This document shows positions 11,119-13,256 of a stretch of DNA of 13,256 bases, in pieces. Where the stretch lies: positions 1-13,256 of the forward strand of contig URWD01000030.1 in NCBI GenBank assembly GCA_900551525.1, written 5' to 3'. The notes under the pieces were generated by a model. It searched no databases and was not told where the DNA came from. It saw only the letters and a list, made by a program, of their open reading frames with translations. The DNA is from an uncultured Mycoplasmatota bacterium. Lineage in GTDB: Bacteria; Bacillota_I; Bacilli_A; RF39; UBA660. Every line of letters starts with the position of its first letter. Within the stretch, counting starts at the first letter, position 1. The position numbers and the translations under genes are program-made.

Positions 11119-13256
11119 ATGGAAAGATTTAAAAGTTTAAGTAAAGAAAGTGTTTATGAAACTGAAAGTAAAATACTTGAAAAATGGAAAAATGAAGACA
11201 TTTTAAATGAAACTATTGAAAATAGGAAAGATGCTCCATATTTTGTTTTCTATGATGGACCTGCAACAGCTAATGGACATCCAGGACTTCACCATATGGT
11301 TGCTAAATTCTTAAAAGATACAATGTGCAAGTATAAAACTATGCAAGGGTATAAAGTCCTTCGTAAAGTTGGATGGGATACTCATGGGTTGCCAGTAGAA
11401 TTACAAGTAGAAAAGGAATTTGGCTTTACTGGTAAAAAAGATATTGAAAAATATGGTATCAAAGAATTTAATCAAAAATGTCGTGAAAGTGTTTGGAAAA
11501 ACGAAGATACATTTACTGATTTAACAGAAAAAATGGGACAATTTATAGACATTAAACATCCATATGTTACATATGATAATAATTATATTGAAACAGAATG
11601 GTGGATTTTAAAGAAATTCTTTGAAGAAGGATTATTCTATGAAGGAGTTAAAATTCTTCCTTATTGTCCTAGATGTGGTACTGGTCTTGCATCGCATGAA
11701 GTAGCTCAAGGATATGAAGAAATGAATGTTGATACTGTAATTGTACCGATGAAGAAAAAGGGTGAAGACGTATACTTCTTAGTATGGACAACAACACCAT
11801 GGACATTAATTGCAAATGTTGGTTTATGTGTAAATCCTGATTATGATTATTCTTTAGTTTTAAGTAAAGGTACTAAATTTATTCTTGCAACATCACTTGT
11901 TTCTAAAGTTTTAGGTGAAGATGTAGAAATACTTGATACTTTTAAAGGAAGCACTTTAGAATATACTGAATACGAACAATTAATACCAGAACTATCTGTT
12001 AATAAAAAAGGTTTCTTTGTTTGTTGTGATAAGTATGTAACTGCTGAAGATGGTACAGGAATAGTCCACTTAGCACCAGCCTTCGGAGCAGATGATGCCA
12101 ATGTTGGTCGTAAATATAACTTGCCATATTTAAATCCAGTTGGTGAAGATGGTAAATATACTGAAGGACCTTGGAAAGGCATACTTGTATTTGATGCTGA
12201 TAGTGAAGTGATTAAATATTTAAAAGAAAATGATAAATTATTTAAAAAACAAAGAATAGTTCACAACTATCCTCATTGCTGGAGATGTCATACACCACTT
12301 ATTTATTATTCTAAGCCAAGTTATTATCTTGAAATAACTAAAATTAAAGATAAAATTGTAGCCAATAATAAAACTGTTAATTGGTATCCATCATATGTTG
12401 GAGAAAAACGTTTTGGTAACTGGCTAGAAAACTTAAATGACTGGGCAATATCTCGTTCAAGATACTGGGGAACACCACTTCCATATTGGATTTGTTCATG
12501 TGGACACACAGAAATGATTGGTTCTCGTAAAGAGTTAGTAGAAAAAGCAATTGAAAATATTGATGAAACAATTGAACTACATAGACCATATATTGATGAT
12601 GTTCATCTTAAATGTCCTGAATGTGGTAAAGCTATGACTAGATGTAAAGATGTAATAGATTGTTGGTTTGACTCTGGTTCTATGCCATTTGCTCAATATC
12701 ATTATCCATTTGAAAATAATGATTTATTTGAAACTCAATTTCCAGCAGATTTCATTTGTGAAGGTATTGACCAAACACGTGGATGGTTCTATACATTACT
12801 TGTTATTTCTACATTTGTAAAAGGAGTAAGCCCATACAAAAATGTATTAGTTAATGATTTACTTTTAGATGCTCATGGAAAGAAAATGAGTAAGAGTAAA
12901 GGAAATATTGTGGAACCATTTACAACTATGAAGGAATATGGAGCAGACACAGTTAGATTTTATCTTCCATATGTTTCACCAGTCTGGGTACCTCTTAAAT
13001 TTGATATAAATGGCTTAAAAGAAGTTCATTCTAAGTTCTTTAATCCTCTTAAAAACACTTATAACTTCTTTTCAATGTATGCTAACATTGATGATATTGA
13101 TATAAATATGTGTAATGTTCCTTTAGAAGAAAGAGAAGATATTGATAGATGGCTAATTAGTAAATACAATAGACTTTTAAAATATGTAACTGAATCTTAT
13201 GATGAATACGATTTAAATAAAGTAGTAAAAGCTCTAACTGACTTTGTTTCTGATGA
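11119..13256 (+). CDS. ileS: Isoleucyl-tRNA synthetase, type 2 (IleS2), with GXHH in place of HIGH; 3'-truncated by the window edge
   Basis: Charges tRNA-Ile. The first 712 codons are present out of an expected 1,030-1,050. GGAGG (11107-11111) lies 7 nt before the ATG. The class I signature region reads GPATANGHPGLHHM (47-60): the HIGH tetrad is Gly56-Leu57-His58-His59, i.e. GXHH. KMSKS is intact (589-593). The CP1 editing domain shows WTTTPWT (223-229) and VHLAPAFGADD, the form of eukaryote-like IleRS2. Cys pairs CPRCG, CWRC, CSCG and CPECG suggest zinc sites. The DWAISRSRYWGTPLPYW and WFDSGSMPFAQ segments confirm the IleRS family. IleRS2 enzymes resist mupirocin, and the GXHH swap has been tied to hyper-resistance. 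Expression is governed by the T-box with an AUC specifier, which matches the enzyme. No internal stop is seen. Confidence 0.97.
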   Translation, partial: MERFKSLSKESVYETESKILEKWKNEDILNETIENRKDAPYFVFYDGPATANGHPGLHHMVAKFLKDTMCKYKTMQGYKVLRKVGWDTHGLPVELQVEKEFGFTGKKDIEKYGIKEFNQKCRESVWKNEDTFTDLTEKMGQFIDIKHPYVTYDNNYIETEWWILKKFFEEGLFYEGVKILPYCPRCGTGLASHEVAQGYEEMNVDTVIVPMKKKGEDVYFLVWTTTPWTLIANVGLCVNPDYDYSLVLSKGTKFILATSLVSKVLGEDVEILDTFKGSTLEYTEYEQLIPELSVNKKGFFVCCDKYVTAEDGTGIVHLAPAFGADDANVGRKYNLPYLNPVGEDGKYTEGPWKGILVFDADSEVIKYLKENDKLFKKQRIVHNYPHCWRCHTPLIYYSKPSYYLEITKIKDKIVANNKTVNWYPSYVGEKRFGNWLENLNDWAISRSRYWGTPLPYWICSCGHTEMIGSRKELVEKAIENIDETIELHRPYIDDVHLKCPECGKAMTRCKDVIDCWFDSGSMPFAQYHYPFENNDLFETQFPADFICEGIDQTRGWFYTLLVISTFVKGVSPYKNVLVNDLLLDAHGKKMSKSKGNIVEPFTTMKEYGADTVRFYLPYVSPVWVPLKFDINGLKEVHSKFFNPLKNTYNFFSMYANIDDIDINMCNVPLEEREDIDRWLISKYNRLLKYVTESYDEYDLNKVVKALTDFVSD

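Noticed and set aside
11847..12589. Several minus-strand open frames of 61-111 codons
   Set aside because: They lie inside ileS, whose frame is supported by many family motifs; they have no ribosome binding sites or recognisable domains. The same holds for minus-strand frames inside 1495-2301, 3013-3777, 4463-7081, 7303-8193, 8186-9568 and 9583-10767.

Overview
This is a very AT-rich, gene-dense chromosomal window in which every gene lies on the + strand. Translation genes (rpsB, tsf, frr, ileS), strong AGGAGG-type ribosome binding sites, intrinsic terminators with T tracts and a T-box leader point to a low-GC Gram-positive (Bacillota/Bacilli). Tryptophan is written as TGG throughout ileS and tsf-linked genes, so the standard bacterial code applies rather than the Mycoplasma code. 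A peptidoglycan-deacetylase-type enzyme argues for a walled cell. The small membrane-anchored proteins of unknown function, and the large surface protein whose signal ends in ATYAYF, look like those of uncultured gut Bacilli (RF39/RFN20-like groups). That placement is an inference.

Layout: (1) 1-1454 holds the 3' part of rpsB, with a Rho-N/SAP-like C-terminal extension, then tsf and a terminator. (2) 1495-2313 is a single-TM protein of unknown function whose terminator overlaps its own stop codon. (3) 2396-4330 is a short operon: an anchored thioredoxin-fold-like protein without the CXXC, an anchored RsiV/DUF3298-like protein, and frr, again with a terminator folded into the end of the CDS. 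The pyrH gene that usually sits between tsf and frr is not here. (4) 4381-7165 is an 872-aa exported protein with Fn3-like repeats and a cysteine-paired C-terminal domain. A run of 17 T sits in the -35/spacer zone of its promoter, which suggests phase variation. (5) 7229-10871 is an operon of an ABC-2 exporter (ATPase with an E-loop, overlapping permease) and a PgdA-like polysaccharide deacetylase, which together look like an envelope-defence unit. (6) 10779-10871 is an orphan promoter placed directly before the deacetylase terminator hairpin, a possible small RNA. (7) 10882-13256 is a promoter, a complete T-box leader with an AUC specifier, and the first 712 codons of a type-2 ileS whose HIGH signature is changed to GLHH, the form linked to mupirocin hyper-resistance.

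The housekeeping modules make ribosomal protein S2, the elongation factor EF-Ts, the ribosome recycling factor and charged tRNA-Ile. The interleaved genes act at the envelope: surface display, small-molecule or peptide export, and wall modification. I see no mobile element, CRISPR array, tRNA or rRNA.
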